Below are positions 45,436 to 54,467 of a DNA stretch of 64,000 nt, in pieces. Source of the stretch: Streptomyces sp. P9-A4 (GTDB lineage: Bacteria > Actinomycetota > Actinomycetes > Streptomycetales > Streptomycetaceae); NCBI RefSeq assembly GCF_036634195.1, contig NZ_JAZIFY010000001.1:744001-808000 (forward strand). Reading direction: 5' to 3'. The notes below the pieces were generated by a model that searched no databases, was not told where the DNA came from, and worked only from the letters and a program-made list of their open reading frames with translations. Made by a program: the position numbers and the translations under genes. Each line of letters opens with the position of its first letter. Position 1 is the stretch's first letter.

Positions 45436-46487
45436 CCGCGGCACCTCGCTTCGGTCACGGCGATCCCGGTCGGCGGCTTCGAGCCGTCGGAGGTTCCCAC
45501 GCCGCTCACGCGCGCCTCGCAGAGGTAGAGGTTGAACCACGAGCCGTACGAGGACAGCCGGGCCAGGGCGGTCATCTTGCCGGGGGTGTTGGCGAGGAAC
45601 GTCTCGATGCGGGGGCTGTGGTCACCGAGGGTCCCGGAGAGCCGGCCGAGTTCGCGGATGTCCTTCTTGAGCGGGGCGCGTCCCTCCTGGAACAGCCCGG
45701 CGGTCGTCGTGGTGAGGTCACCGACGGCCTGGACCGCCTCACCGAGGGGTTTGCGGTCGGTGTTGAAGCCGGTGACGAGTTTCTGGAGGGTGACGACGAG
45801 GTCCTTGAAGCCGGCCTCGCGGGTGTTGAGGGTGGTGAGGACGGTGTTGAGGTGGGTGACGACCTCGCCGACCACCTTGTCCTTCGCGGCGACCGTCCTG
45901 GTGAGGGAGCCGATGTGCTTCAGGAGGCTGTCGACGGTTCCGCTCTCGCCCTGGAGGACCTGCACGAGCGAGCCCGCGAGGTCGTTCACGTCGGCCGGCG
46001 AGAGCCCCTCGAACAGCGGCTTGAAGCCGTTGAAGAGGAGGGTCAGGTCCAGTGCCGGTGTGGTGCGGTCGAGCGGGATGGTGTCCCCGCTCCGGAGGGC
46101 GCCGGTGACCTCGCCGCTGCCCCGGCCGAGGGAGACGTAGCGCTGCCCGACCATGTTGAGGTACTTGACGGCGGCGGTGGCCGACCTGGGCAGCTCCCGG
46201 TCCTCGCGGACCGTGAAGGTGACCTGGGCGGTGCGCCGTTCGACGACGCGGACGTCGGTCACCTCGCCGACCTTGACGCCCGCGATGCGCACGGAGTCGC
46301 CCTTGACGAGCCCGGTGACATCGGTGAACAGCGCCTTGTAGGAGCGGGTCTCGGAGCCGACGCCGGTGTTGGCGATGCTGAAGCCGAGCACAGTGGTGGC
46401 GAGCGCCGTGACCAGGACGAACGCGAGGGACTTCAGCAGGGTCCCGGTCAGGCCGCGTCGTCGGGTGTGGGTGGGCCGTGTCGTCAT
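45432..46487 (-). CDS. MCE-family protein, MceB position
   Basis: 351 residues. A basic N-terminus and one membrane helix (LKSLAFVLVTALATTVLGFS) lead to the MCE domain (YKALFTDVTGLVKGDSVRIA, VKVGEVTDVRVVERRTAQVT, KYLNMVGQRYVSLGRG). A long helical part follows to about residue 310. The C-terminal FNLYLCEARVSG and AVTEARCRG carry the two Cys seen at the end of several MceB/C proteins. Second MCE gene, coupled at both ends. Confidence 0.9.
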   Translation of the reverse strand: MTTRPTHTRRRGLTGTLLKSLAFVLVTALATTVLGFSIANTGVGSETRSYKALFTDVTGLVKGDSVRIAGVKVGEVTDVRVVERRTAQVTFTVREDRELPRSATAAVKYLNMVGQRYVSLGRGSGEVTGALRSGDTIPLDRTTPALDLTLLFNGFKPLFEGLSPADVNDLAGSLVQVLQGESGTVDSLLKHIGSLTRTVAAKDKVVGEVVTHLNTVLTTLNTREAGFKDLVVTLQKLVTGFNTDRKPLGEAVQAVGDLTTTTAGLFQEGRAPLKKDIRELGRLSGTLGDHSPRIETFLANTPGKMTALARLSSYGSWFNLYLCEARVSGVGTSDGSKPPTGIAVTEARCRG

Positions 46488-47737
46488 CGCAGGGTCACCT
46501 CCGCACCGCGGAACGCGGGTCCGGCGAGCAGGCTGCTCCAGTCCGGCAGGTCGCCGGGCCGCTTCTTCGCCGCGGGGGCGAGGAGTTCGTTGACGAGGTC
46601 GTTCTCCTGCGGGGAGTTGGCGGGGCCGAGGTGCTGGTCGGCCGCGGCGGAGGCCCGTGCGGCGGGTGCGGCGGGGACGCCGAGGTAGGGCACGGGGTAG
46701 CAGCGGGGGCCGCCGCCCGATCCGTAGGAGGGGGTGTCGCGGCCGGGCACGTAAGCGCCGCGCGAGGGCACGGTGGTGACGTCGACGTGGAGTCCGGGGC
46801 GGTCGGTGCCCTTGCCGAGCGCCTTGTCCATGGCGGGCACGAACTGGGCGAGGGTCCGCAGGGTGCAGGGGAAGGACGGGGAGTACTCGGCGAGCAGTTG
46901 CAGGGTGGGCCTGCTCGTGGCGCTGAGCCGGATGATGTTGTCCTTGTTCTGCCGCAGGAAGGCGGTCAGGTCCTGGGCCGTGCGGGTGGTGGCGCCGAGG
47001 GTGCCGGCGAGCTGCTCCTCCTGGGCGGCGAGGGTGCCGCTGGTGGTGGTGAAGTCGGTGAGCGCCGTGACGATGTCCGGGGCTGCGTCGGCGTAGAGGT
47101 GGCTGACCTTCACGAGTTCTTTCAGATCGCGGGTGAGGGCGGGCAGATGGGGGTTGAACTCGCGGAGGTGCGCGTCGAGCTGAGCGAGGGTCGTGCCGAG
47201 CTGGTCGCCGCGTCCCTCCAGGGCCTGCGAGACGGCCGACAGCGTCGCCGACAGTTTCTGCGGCTGGACGGCGGAGAGCAGCGGCAGGACGTTGTCCAGG
47301 ACCTGCTGGAGTTCGATGGCGTTGCTGGAGCGGTCCTCGGGGATGACGGCGCCGGGTCCCAGCGGTGCGGCCGAGGGGCTCTCGGGCGGTACGAGGGCCA
47401 CGAAGCGTTCACCGAAGAGCGTGGTGGGCAGCATCTGGGCGCGGACGTCGGAGGGGACGTGGTTCAGGGTCCCGGGGCGCATGGCGAGGGTGAGGCGGGC
47501 TCCGCCGTCGACGGCGTCGATCGCGCGGACCTCGCCGATGACGACGCCGCGCAGTTTCACCTCGGCGCCGAGGTGCATCTCGTTGCCGATGCTGCCGGTC
47601 TCGACGACGATCGGGTCCGATGCGGTGAAGCTCTTGTCGTAGACGGCCACCGCCAGCCAGGCGAGCAGGGCGGGCACCAGCAGGAAGACGACGCCGGCGA
47701 ACCTGCGGCGCAGGGTCTCGGCACGGGAGTCGCTCAT
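46484..47737 (-). CDS. MCE-family protein, MceA position
   Basis: 417 residues. One membrane helix (FAGVVFLLVPALLAWLAVAV) is followed by the MCE domain (VETGSIGNEMHLGAEVKLRG, VVIGEVRAIDAVDGGARLTL, TLFGERFVALVPP). The helical region runs to about residue 310, then a Gly/Pro/Ala-rich segment with two Cys and an acidic tail. As first of six it lies one base after the second permease gene, matching the standard yrbEA-yrbEB-mceABCDEF order. Confidence 0.9.
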   Translation of the reverse strand: MSDSRAETLRRRFAGVVFLLVPALLAWLAVAVYDKSFTASDPIVVETGSIGNEMHLGAEVKLRGVVIGEVRAIDAVDGGARLTLAMRPGTLNHVPSDVRAQMLPTTLFGERFVALVPPESPSAAPLGPGAVIPEDRSSNAIELQQVLDNVLPLLSAVQPQKLSATLSAVSQALEGRGDQLGTTLAQLDAHLREFNPHLPALTRDLKELVKVSHLYADAAPDIVTALTDFTTTSGTLAAQEEQLAGTLGATTRTAQDLTAFLRQNKDNIIRLSATSRPTLQLLAEYSPSFPCTLRTLAQFVPAMDKALGKGTDRPGLHVDVTTVPSRGAYVPGRDTPSYGSGGGPRCYPVPYLGVPAAPAARASAAADQHLGPANSPQENDLVNELLAPAAKKRPGDLPDWSSLLAGPAFRGAEVTLR

Positions 47738-47738
47738 G

Positions 47739-48545
47739 TCACCCCGCCACCTTCACGGTCGTGGTCGCGCCCCAGAGGGCCAGCGACAGGAAGAAGTCGG
47801 TGACGCTGATCAGCACGATGGCGTTGCGCACGGAGCGGCCGACGGCGATGCCGACGCCGGCGGGGCCGCCGGAGGCGCGGAAGCCGTAGTAGCAGTGGGC
47901 GATGATCACCATCACGCTGAAGATCAGCACTTTGAGCACCGAGAGGAGGACGTCCGTCGGGGAGAGGAAGAGGTTGAAGTAGTGGTCGTACGTGCCCTGG
48001 GACTGGCCGTTGAACAGCACCGTCACGTATCGGGAGGCCAGGTAGGAGGAGAGGAGGCCGATCGCGTACAGCGGGACGATGGCGACGACACCCGCGATGA
48101 TGCGGGTGGTGACCAGGTACGGCATGGAGCGGATGCCCATGCCTTCGAGGGCGTCGACCTCCTCGTTGATCCGCATGGCGCCGAGCTGGGCGGTGAATCC
48201 GGCGCCGACGGTCGCGGAGAGGGCGAGCCCGGCGACGAGCGGGGCGATCTCACGGGTGTTGAAGTAGGCGGACACGAAGCCGGTGAAGGCGGCGGTGCCG
48301 ATCTGTTCGAGGGCGGCGTGGCCCTGGAGGCCGACGACGGTTCCGGTGAACAGGGTCATCGCGATCATCACGCCGATGGTGCCGCCGATGACTCCGAGGC
48401 CGCCGGAGCCGAACGCGACCTCGGCGAGGAGCCGTTGGACCTCTCTGAGGTAGCGGCGCAGGGTGCGCGGGATCCACAGCAGGGCGCGGACGTAGAAGAG
48501 GAGCTGGTCACCGGACCGGTCGAGCCAGACGAACGGGGAGGCCAT
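47739..48545 (-). CDS. MlaE/YrbE-family ABC permease, second subunit (YrbEB)
   Basis: 268 residues, five or six membrane segments. Start ATG 48545, just 6 bp downstream of the preceding gene. Characteristic blocks are VQRLLAEVAFGSGGLGVIGG, GTAAFTGFVSAYFNTREIAP, GFTAQLGAMRINEEVDALEG and MGIRSMPYLVTTRIIAG, the EQ-loop-like region that contacts the ATPase. With YrbEA it forms the inner-membrane channel of the Mce lipid importer. Confidence 0.92.
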   Translation of the reverse strand: MASPFVWLDRSGDQLLFYVRALLWIPRTLRRYLREVQRLLAEVAFGSGGLGVIGGTIGVMIAMTLFTGTVVGLQGHAALEQIGTAAFTGFVSAYFNTREIAPLVAGLALSATVGAGFTAQLGAMRINEEVDALEGMGIRSMPYLVTTRIIAGVVAIVPLYAIGLLSSYLASRYVTVLFNGQSQGTYDHYFNLFLSPTDVLLSVLKVLIFSVMVIIAHCYYGFRASGGPAGVGIAVGRSVRNAIVLISVTDFFLSLALWGATTTVKVAG

Positions 48546-48550
48546 CGCGC

Positions 48551-49315
48551 TCAGCCTCCCTTCGGCGGGACGATCTGCAGGTAGATGCCCGTCAGCACCA
48601 TGTTCACGAAGAACAGCAGCATGAAGGTGATGACGACGGACTGGTTGACGGCGTCGCCGACCCCCTTGGGGCCGCCGCGGGGGTTGAGTCCGCGGTAGGC
48701 GGCGACGATGCCCGCGATGAACCCGAAGATCAGGGCCTTGAGTTCGCTGATGTAGAGGTCGGGCAGCTGGGCGAGGGCGGAGAAGCTGGAGAGATACGCG
48801 CCCGGGGTGCCGCCCTGCAGGATGATGTTGAAGAAGTAGCCGCCCAGCGTGCCGACGACGGAGACCATGCCGTTGAGCAGGACGGCGACCGCCATGGTGG
48901 CGAGGACGCGCGGGACGACCAGTCGCTGCACGGGCGAGACGCCCATGACCTCCATCGCGTCCAGCTCCTCCCTGATCTTTCGGGAGCCGAGGTCGGCGCA
49001 GATGGCGGACCCGCCGGCTCCGGCGATCAGGAGGGCGACGATGAGCGGGCTGGCCTGCTGGATGACGGCGAGGACGCTGGCGCCGCCGGTGAACGACTGG
49101 GCGCCCAGCTGCTGGGTGAGCGAGCCGACCTGGAGCGCGATCACCGCGCCGAAGGGGATGGAGACGAGCGCGGCCGGGAGGATGGTGACGCTCGCGACGA
49201 ACCAGAACTGCTCGACGAACTCCCGGAACTGGAAGGGCCGTCGGAAGACGGCCCGGCTCACCTCGGCGGCCAGGGCGAAGAGGCGGCCGGTCTGCCGCAG
49301 CGCGCCGGTGATCAC
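48551..49315 (-). CDS. MlaE/YrbE-family ABC permease, first subunit (YrbEA)
   Basis: 254 residues. Blocks include FQFREFVEQFWFVASVTILP, GSLTQQLGAQSFTGGASVLA, GGSAICADLGSRKIREELDA and MEVMGVSPVQRLVVPRVLA, then ARGLNPRGGPKGVGDAVNQS near the C-terminus. The start overlaps the ATPase stop by 4 bp. It pairs with the next permease to form the channel on which the MCE ring sits. Confidence 0.92.
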   Translation of the reverse strand: MITGALRQTGRLFALAAEVSRAVFRRPFQFREFVEQFWFVASVTILPAALVSIPFGAVIALQVGSLTQQLGAQSFTGGASVLAVIQQASPLIVALLIAGAGGSAICADLGSRKIREELDAMEVMGVSPVQRLVVPRVLATMAVAVLLNGMVSVVGTLGGYFFNIILQGGTPGAYLSSFSALAQLPDLYISELKALIFGFIAGIVAAYRGLNPRGGPKGVGDAVNQSVVITFMLLFFVNMVLTGIYLQIVPPKGG

Positions 49316-50328
49316 GAGGCACTCCCCGTGGTCCGCTCCCGCTGGGGCAGGGTGTACGCCGCGTCGTCCTTCGCGTAGGTGTCGCGGATGGCGGCCTGGG
49401 CGGCGGGCGGCAGCCGGTCGAACATGCCGAGGACGCGCTCCCGGCGGCGGCCGACCGCCGCGCGCGGCGGGAGGCCGGGCGAGGGTTGCAGCTGCGGGAC
49501 GATGACGCGGGGCGCGACCGGGTGGCCGGCGGAGTTGTCCAGCTCGGCGGCGACCAGCGCGGCGTCCTTCTCCTCGGACATGCCGATGGGTCCTTCGCGG
49601 CGGCCGGCGAGGAACTGGGTGACCACCGGTTCGTCACTGGTGAGAAGGACTTCGCGCGGTCCGAAGGTGACCAGGTTGCGCCGGAAGAACATCCCCATGT
49701 TGTCGGGGACGGTGGCGGCGATGTCGAGGTTGTGGGTGACGATCAGCATCGTCGCGTCGATCCGCGCGTTGAGGTCGATCAGCAGCTGGGAGAGGTACGC
49801 GGTGCGGACCGGGTCGAGCCCGGAGTCCGGCTCGTCGCACAGGACGATCTGCGGGTCGAGGACGAGCGCGCGGGCCAGTCCGGCGCGCTTGCGCATGCCT
49901 CCGCTGATCTCGCCGGGCAGCTTGCCCTCCGCGCCGAGGAGGCCGACGAGCTCGATGCGCTCCATGACGATGCGGCGGATCTCCGACTCCCGCTTGCGGG
50001 TGTGCTCGCGCAGCGGGAAGGCGATGTTGTCGAACAGGGTCATGGAGCCGAAGAGGGCTCCGTCCTGGAACATGAGGCCGAAGAGCTTCCGGGTCTCGTA
50101 GATGTCCCGTTCGGGGCTGCTGACCATGTCGACCCCGTTGATGAGGACACGGCCCTGCTGGGGCTTCAGCAGCCCGATGAGCGACTTCAGGAAGACGGTC
50201 TTACCGGTTCCGGAAGGGCCGAGCATGACGCTCACCTCTCCGGCCGGCAATGTCAGCGTCACGTCCTGCCAGATGTTCTGCTTGCCAAAGGACATGGTCA
50301 GACCCTCAACGACTACTTCGATTCCCAT
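49312..50328 (-). CDS. Mce transporter ATPase (MlaF/Mkl-like)
   Basis: 338 residues. Walker A is GPSGTGKTVFL at 37-47, the signature ISGGMRKRAGLARAL and Walker B VLCDEPDSGLDPV, with the switch His in VTHNLD. A C-terminal extension of about 95 residues after residue 240 is typical of Mkl/MceG and needed for assembly with permeases in mycobacteria. It heads the operon, so this cluster carries its own ATPase, unlike many mycobacterial mce operons that share one. The start is 520 bp from the divergent secreted-protein gene. Confidence 0.92.
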   Translation of the reverse strand: MGIEVVVEGLTMSFGKQNIWQDVTLTLPAGEVSVMLGPSGTGKTVFLKSLIGLLKPQQGRVLINGVDMVSSPERDIYETRKLFGLMFQDGALFGSMTLFDNIAFPLREHTRKRESEIRRIVMERIELVGLLGAEGKLPGEISGGMRKRAGLARALVLDPQIVLCDEPDSGLDPVRTAYLSQLLIDLNARIDATMLIVTHNLDIAATVPDNMGMFFRRNLVTFGPREVLLTSDEPVVTQFLAGRREGPIGMSEEKDAALVAAELDNSAGHPVAPRVIVPQLQPSPGLPPRAAVGRRRERVLGMFDRLPPAAQAAIRDTYAKDDAAYTLPQRERTTGSAS

Positions 50329-50678
50329 ACCACCTCCAGCAAGCGTGTGTCGGGTGTGCGCCGCGGGCGCACGGTAAGCCGGAACTGATCACCCGGACAA
50401 TAGATGTGGCGCAAAATCCTTGATCCGCTCCGGCATTTGTCACCGCGCAGACAAAGTCGGAATCAACTCTTGTCTCCGGCGAGATAGATTACTGCGCCGA
50501 CCTGCGACTCAGCGTCGGCCCGGGGAACGCTACGGCCGAGTAACCTCCCTCGGCAATACCGGATTCCGACTTTTCGCGGGAGGGGGCCGAATGGCCATCC
50601 GCCACCCCGGTTGATCGATCATAATTGTCGACATTGCGCACCATGGAACCAAGTGGATTCACGCCATCGCTCACCCAC
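50329..50678. other. Divergent control region upstream of the mce operon
   Basis: No gene is supported. This part is less GC-rich than its surroundings, with A/T-rich patches that fit promoters and binding sites. A strong purine run followed by ATG at 50591 would make only a 7-residue peptide, which I do not call. The region must hold the mce promoter (minus strand), but I could not fix its -35 and -10 boxes. Confidence 0.55.
50437..50456. promoter_or_regulatory. TTTGTC-N8-GACAAA inverted repeat, possible mce operator
   Basis: TTTGTC at 50437 and GACAAA at 50451 are exact reverse complements separated by 8 bp. It lies about 110 bp upstream of the mce ATPase start, inside the divergent region. 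A dimeric regulator such as the PucR-type protein at 54468 is one candidate binder; no evidence ties them. Confidence 0.4.
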
Positions 50679-50708
50679 TTGACAGGCAATGCAACCTGTT
50701 CAAAGAAT
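50679..50708 (+). promoter_or_regulatory. Candidate promoter of the secreted-protein genes
   Basis: TTGACA at 50679-50684, a perfect -35 box, is followed after 18 bp by AAGAAT (50703-50708), 4 of 6 matches to the -10 box. It would start transcription near 50715 and leave a 5' untranslated region of about 130 nt before ATG 50849. Confidence 0.5.
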
Positions 50709-50749
50709 CTTGGACTCCGCCATTGTTCAGCTAAGTTTCCCGCAAGTAA

Positions 50750-51484
<735 letters not shown>

Positions 51485-51604
51485 GGACGCAGGAACCCGC
51501 GTCCGCCCGGCCGGCGACCCCGGCCGGGCGGACGCGGGCTGTCCGCACCCCGACCGCCCTCACCCCCTCGCGCCCGCGAGCGCACGATCCGAGCGGAGCC
51601 CCAG

Positions 51605-53254
51605 ATGAGAGGCCAGCGAGCCGCCCAGCGCACTTCCCGCGCCCCCGCGCGCGGCGCGGCCATCGCCGCACTCGTGGCACTCGCCCCCCTTCTCCCCGCC
51701 GCGGCCGTGGCCCTGGGCACGCACGAGGTCGACGCCGAGATCCCCTATCTGTGCACCCTGCCCTCCGGCGCGCAGCCCGCGACGGTACGGATCAAGGGCA
51801 CCCTCCCCGAACGGGCCGCCGTCGGCGAGGAGATCCGGCCCACCGACGTGACGACGACGCTGGAACTCCCGGCCGCCGCCGTGGCCGACCTGCTCGCGCT
51901 GAAGGCCGCCACCGTACGCGCGGAGACCCAGCTCACGGTCGGCGCGGCGCAGAACGGACGGGGCACGGACGCCGTCTGGCGCGGAACGGCCGAGCCCCTC
52001 GCCGTACCCGCCGACGGCCCCCTGACGCTCACCACGACCGGCGACGTCCCGATCCTGACCACGGACGCGGCGGGCGATCTGACCCTCACCGCCGGGGGTC
52101 TGGCCGTCGACCTCGCCCCGAGCGCAGCCGACGGCGCGGCCACCACTCCCGCCGCGCTCTCCGTCGGCTGCGTACCCGGTGAGGACGCGCGGGAGCGCAC
52201 GCTGCTCGCCACGGTCCCGGTCGGCGCCGGCACCCCCGGCGGAGAACCGGGCACGCCGCCCGCCTCGCCGTCCGGCCCGCTGCCGCCCTCCACCTCGTCC
52301 CCCTTCCCCCGGCCGGACGCCCCGAAGGCACCGGCGACCGCGGGAGGGAAGGGCCAGGCCGGTACGGGCGAGGAGGCGAACGGCCCGGTCGCGAAGGGGC
52401 CGCTGACCGGGCCCCGGGCGGACGACGACGCGAAGGCGGCCGACGCGAACACGCCGGGCGCCGCCCCGGACCGGCGGGCCGCACCGCCCTGTGTGACCGA
52501 GAAGCCGACCCCCACGTCGTTGTCGGCGTACATCACCGGCTACTCCAACGTACGGAAGCTGAACGGCGCCTCGCTCATCCCGCTCTCCTGCGTCCAGATC
52601 GAACAGGGCATACCGGAGATCGAGTTCCGCCCCGACGGCACCCTGCACCTGGTCCAGAAGTCGGTCGGCGGCCTCTCCTACCAGGGGCGAAAGCAGTCCC
52701 CGCCCTTCGAGTCCACCTTCCTGACCTTCGGCTTCGCCCCGGTCACGGCGACGCTGGTCCTGGAGCAGGCGGGCCCCATGACCGTCGAGTCGGACATCCT
52801 CCTCGTCTTCCCCGACAACATCGCGGAGAGCTACATCCGGGTCCCCCTGGTCCTGCGCGTCCTCGACGTCCGGGTCAACGGCACCCGGCTGGACGTCGGC
52901 CCCTCCTGCCGTACGGAGAAGCCGATCAGCTCTCCCGAACCCCAGCCCGCCAAGTACCCCGGAGACCACCTGGTGCTCCTGGGCAAGGGGCAGCTCATCA
53001 ACGGCACCGACGCCACCGGATACGTCCTCACCACCGGTGGCCCGCTCACCGGCGAGGTGACCGTTCCCGCCTTCAAGGGCTGCGGCGCCGGCGGCGAGAA
53101 CCTCGACCGGCTCCTCACCGCCTCCATCTCCGGGTCCGGCAACTACATCAAGCAGATCCAGGGCCAGACCTGCGCCGTGGGCGTCGAGGTGCCCACCGAC
53201 GGCCAGTGCACCGCGGACCGTCAGCCGTACGTGGTCCCCAAGCCCGAGCGCTGA
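51605..53254 (+). CDS. Secreted DUF6801 domain-containing protein
   Basis: 549 residues. The signal peptide (ALVALAPLLPAAAVALG) is followed by the DUF6801 domain at about 40-200 (DAEIPYLCTLPSGAQPATVR, then VAVGEEIRPTDVTTTLEL style strands). A Pro/Ala/Gly-rich linker spans about 205-295. A second all-beta domain with several Cys (SLSAYITGYSNVRKLNGASL, TLVLEQAGPMTVESDILLVF, RLLTASISGSGNYIKQIQGQ) fills the rest. No enzyme motif is visible. It is 120 bp downstream of the previous secreted gene and 56 bp before the next, likely one transcript. Confidence 0.85.
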   Translation: MRGQRAAQRTSRAPARGAAIAALVALAPLLPAAAVALGTHEVDAEIPYLCTLPSGAQPATVRIKGTLPERAAVGEEIRPTDVTTTLELPAAAVADLLALKAATVRAETQLTVGAAQNGRGTDAVWRGTAEPLAVPADGPLTLTTTGDVPILTTDAAGDLTLTAGGLAVDLAPSAADGAATTPAALSVGCVPGEDARERTLLATVPVGAGTPGGEPGTPPASPSGPLPPSTSSPFPRPDAPKAPATAGGKGQAGTGEEANGPVAKGPLTGPRADDDAKAADANTPGAAPDRRAAPPCVTEKPTPTSLSAYITGYSNVRKLNGASLIPLSCVQIEQGIPEIEFRPDGTLHLVQKSVGGLSYQGRKQSPPFESTFLTFGFAPVTATLVLEQAGPMTVESDILLVFPDNIAESYIRVPLVLRVLDVRVNGTRLDVGPSCRTEKPISSPEPQPAKYPGDHLVLLGKGQLINGTDATGYVLTTGGPLTGEVTVPAFKGCGAGGENLDRLLTASISGSGNYIKQIQGQTCAVGVEVPTDGQCTADRQPYVVPKPER

Positions 53255-53310
53255 GCCCGCGCACCCACCCCTCCTTCTTCTCCGCTCCCCTCCAACGGAA
53301 GGCAACCGCC

Positions 53311-54252
53311 ATGCCCCTCGTCTCCTCCCGCACCCGTCTCGCCACCCTCTCCGCCCTCACCGCGCTCGGCGCCTTCGTCTCCGTCGGCACGGCGACCGCG
53401 GCCTCCCCCGTGCTGAACGGCTCCTGGGCCCCGTTCGACCGCTGCCCGGTCGACGCCCCCGCGATGCTCGCCGCCGACGGCCTCGACCAGGCGCCGCAGT
53501 GCGTCTCGTCCTCCTCCCCCAGCGGCACCATCAAGCTCGGCAACACGACCGTCGTCACCGGGAAGACGAACCTCCAGATGGGCGTGATCCAGAACGCCGA
53601 CGGCACCAACACGGTCGTCGGACCGCCCGCCGGCTCGCTCATCGCCGACTCCGCCACCGTTCCCGGCGGTCTGCTCGGGCTGATGTGTCCGAGCGACATC
53701 CCGTTCATCACGGACATCTGCCGGCAGCTGTCGGACGCCAGCCTGAACAAGATCACCGCCACCGTGGAATCGGTCGGCACTCCCTCGGACTTCAACCAGA
53801 TCGCGGGTGTCCTCACCGACATGCCGATCGTGCGGATCCCGGTCCGCATCCACCTCCAGAACCCGTTCCTCGGCAGCAACTGCTACATCGGTACGAAGGC
53901 CAACCCGATCATGCTGTACCCGAGCAACCTCACCTCCCCCGACTTCTCCGTCGAGCGCTTCAACGGCGACGGCTCCCCGAACGAGGAGGGCGACATGAGC
54001 CGCCTGAACATGCTCGGCTCCACCCAGACCGACACGACCTTCGCCGTCCCGGGCGCCAGCGGCTGCGGCCTGGGCCTCGGCCTCGTCAACGGCGCGGTGA
54101 ACCTCAAGACCGGACTGCCGTCCGCCGCCGGGAAGAACAGCATCACGCTCAACAACACCCAGACCTACCTGACCGGCCTCTACGCCCCCGGTGTCGCCGC
54201 GCCCGACGCCGGAAAGCTGTTCGCGCAGAACTGGCACGCGGCCGTCAAGTAA
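53311..54252 (+). CDS. Secreted protein of unknown function, 313 aa
   Basis: Start ATG 53311, chosen from the signal peptide (LATLSALTALGAFVSVGTAT, cleaved near ATAASP) and the upstream GGAAGG. The mature protein begins NGSWAPFDRCPVDAPAMLAA and contains six Cys. Blocks such as TDMPIVRIPVRIHLQNPFLG, NCYIGTKANPIMLYPSNLTS and GCGLGLGLVNGAVNLKTGLP are conserved-looking. It probably forms an extracellular beta-rich domain. I recall similar proteins near mce clusters or DUF6801 genes in actinomycetes but cannot name the family. Third of the divergent trio. Confidence 0.82.
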   Translation: MPLVSSRTRLATLSALTALGAFVSVGTATAASPVLNGSWAPFDRCPVDAPAMLAADGLDQAPQCVSSSSPSGTIKLGNTTVVTGKTNLQMGVIQNADGTNTVVGPPAGSLIADSATVPGGLLGLMCPSDIPFITDICRQLSDASLNKITATVESVGTPSDFNQIAGVLTDMPIVRIPVRIHLQNPFLGSNCYIGTKANPIMLYPSNLTSPDFSVERFNGDGSPNEEGDMSRLNMLGSTQTDTTFAVPGASGCGLGLGLVNGAVNLKTGLPSAAGKNSITLNNTQTYLTGLYAPGVAAPDAGKLFAQNWHAAVK

Positions 54253-54325
54253 CGGCCACCCAAGGGCGATAACCGGCCGAGTCGACTCCCCGGGCCCCTT
54301 CGGGCGGATCAACTCCTGCTCAAGT

Positions 54326-54340
54326 TGTGTACAGCACACA
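54326..54340. promoter_or_regulatory. TGTGT-N5-ACACA inverted repeat upstream of the PucR-type gene
   Basis: TGTGT and ACACA are separated by five bases about 130 bp upstream of ATG 54468, in the 215-bp gap after the secreted trio. This stretch is locally AT-richer. It may be an operator for the regulator itself. Confidence 0.35.
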
Positions 54341-54467
54341 GCAGTTGTCTTAGCTTCAGCAGTCAACGTCGGTACGTAACTGACGGCCACGGCGGCGCCC
54401 TCCGCACCAGGTCGGGCGCCGCACGCCGCTCCCCCACCGGTCACGTAGCAGAGCAAGGGATCGGTTC

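Noticed and set aside
50591..50614. Seven-codon frame MAIRHPG after a strong purine run in the mce control region
   Set aside because: Too short to support. The purine-rich tract may be chance, and no downstream gene on that strand is close enough for attenuation.
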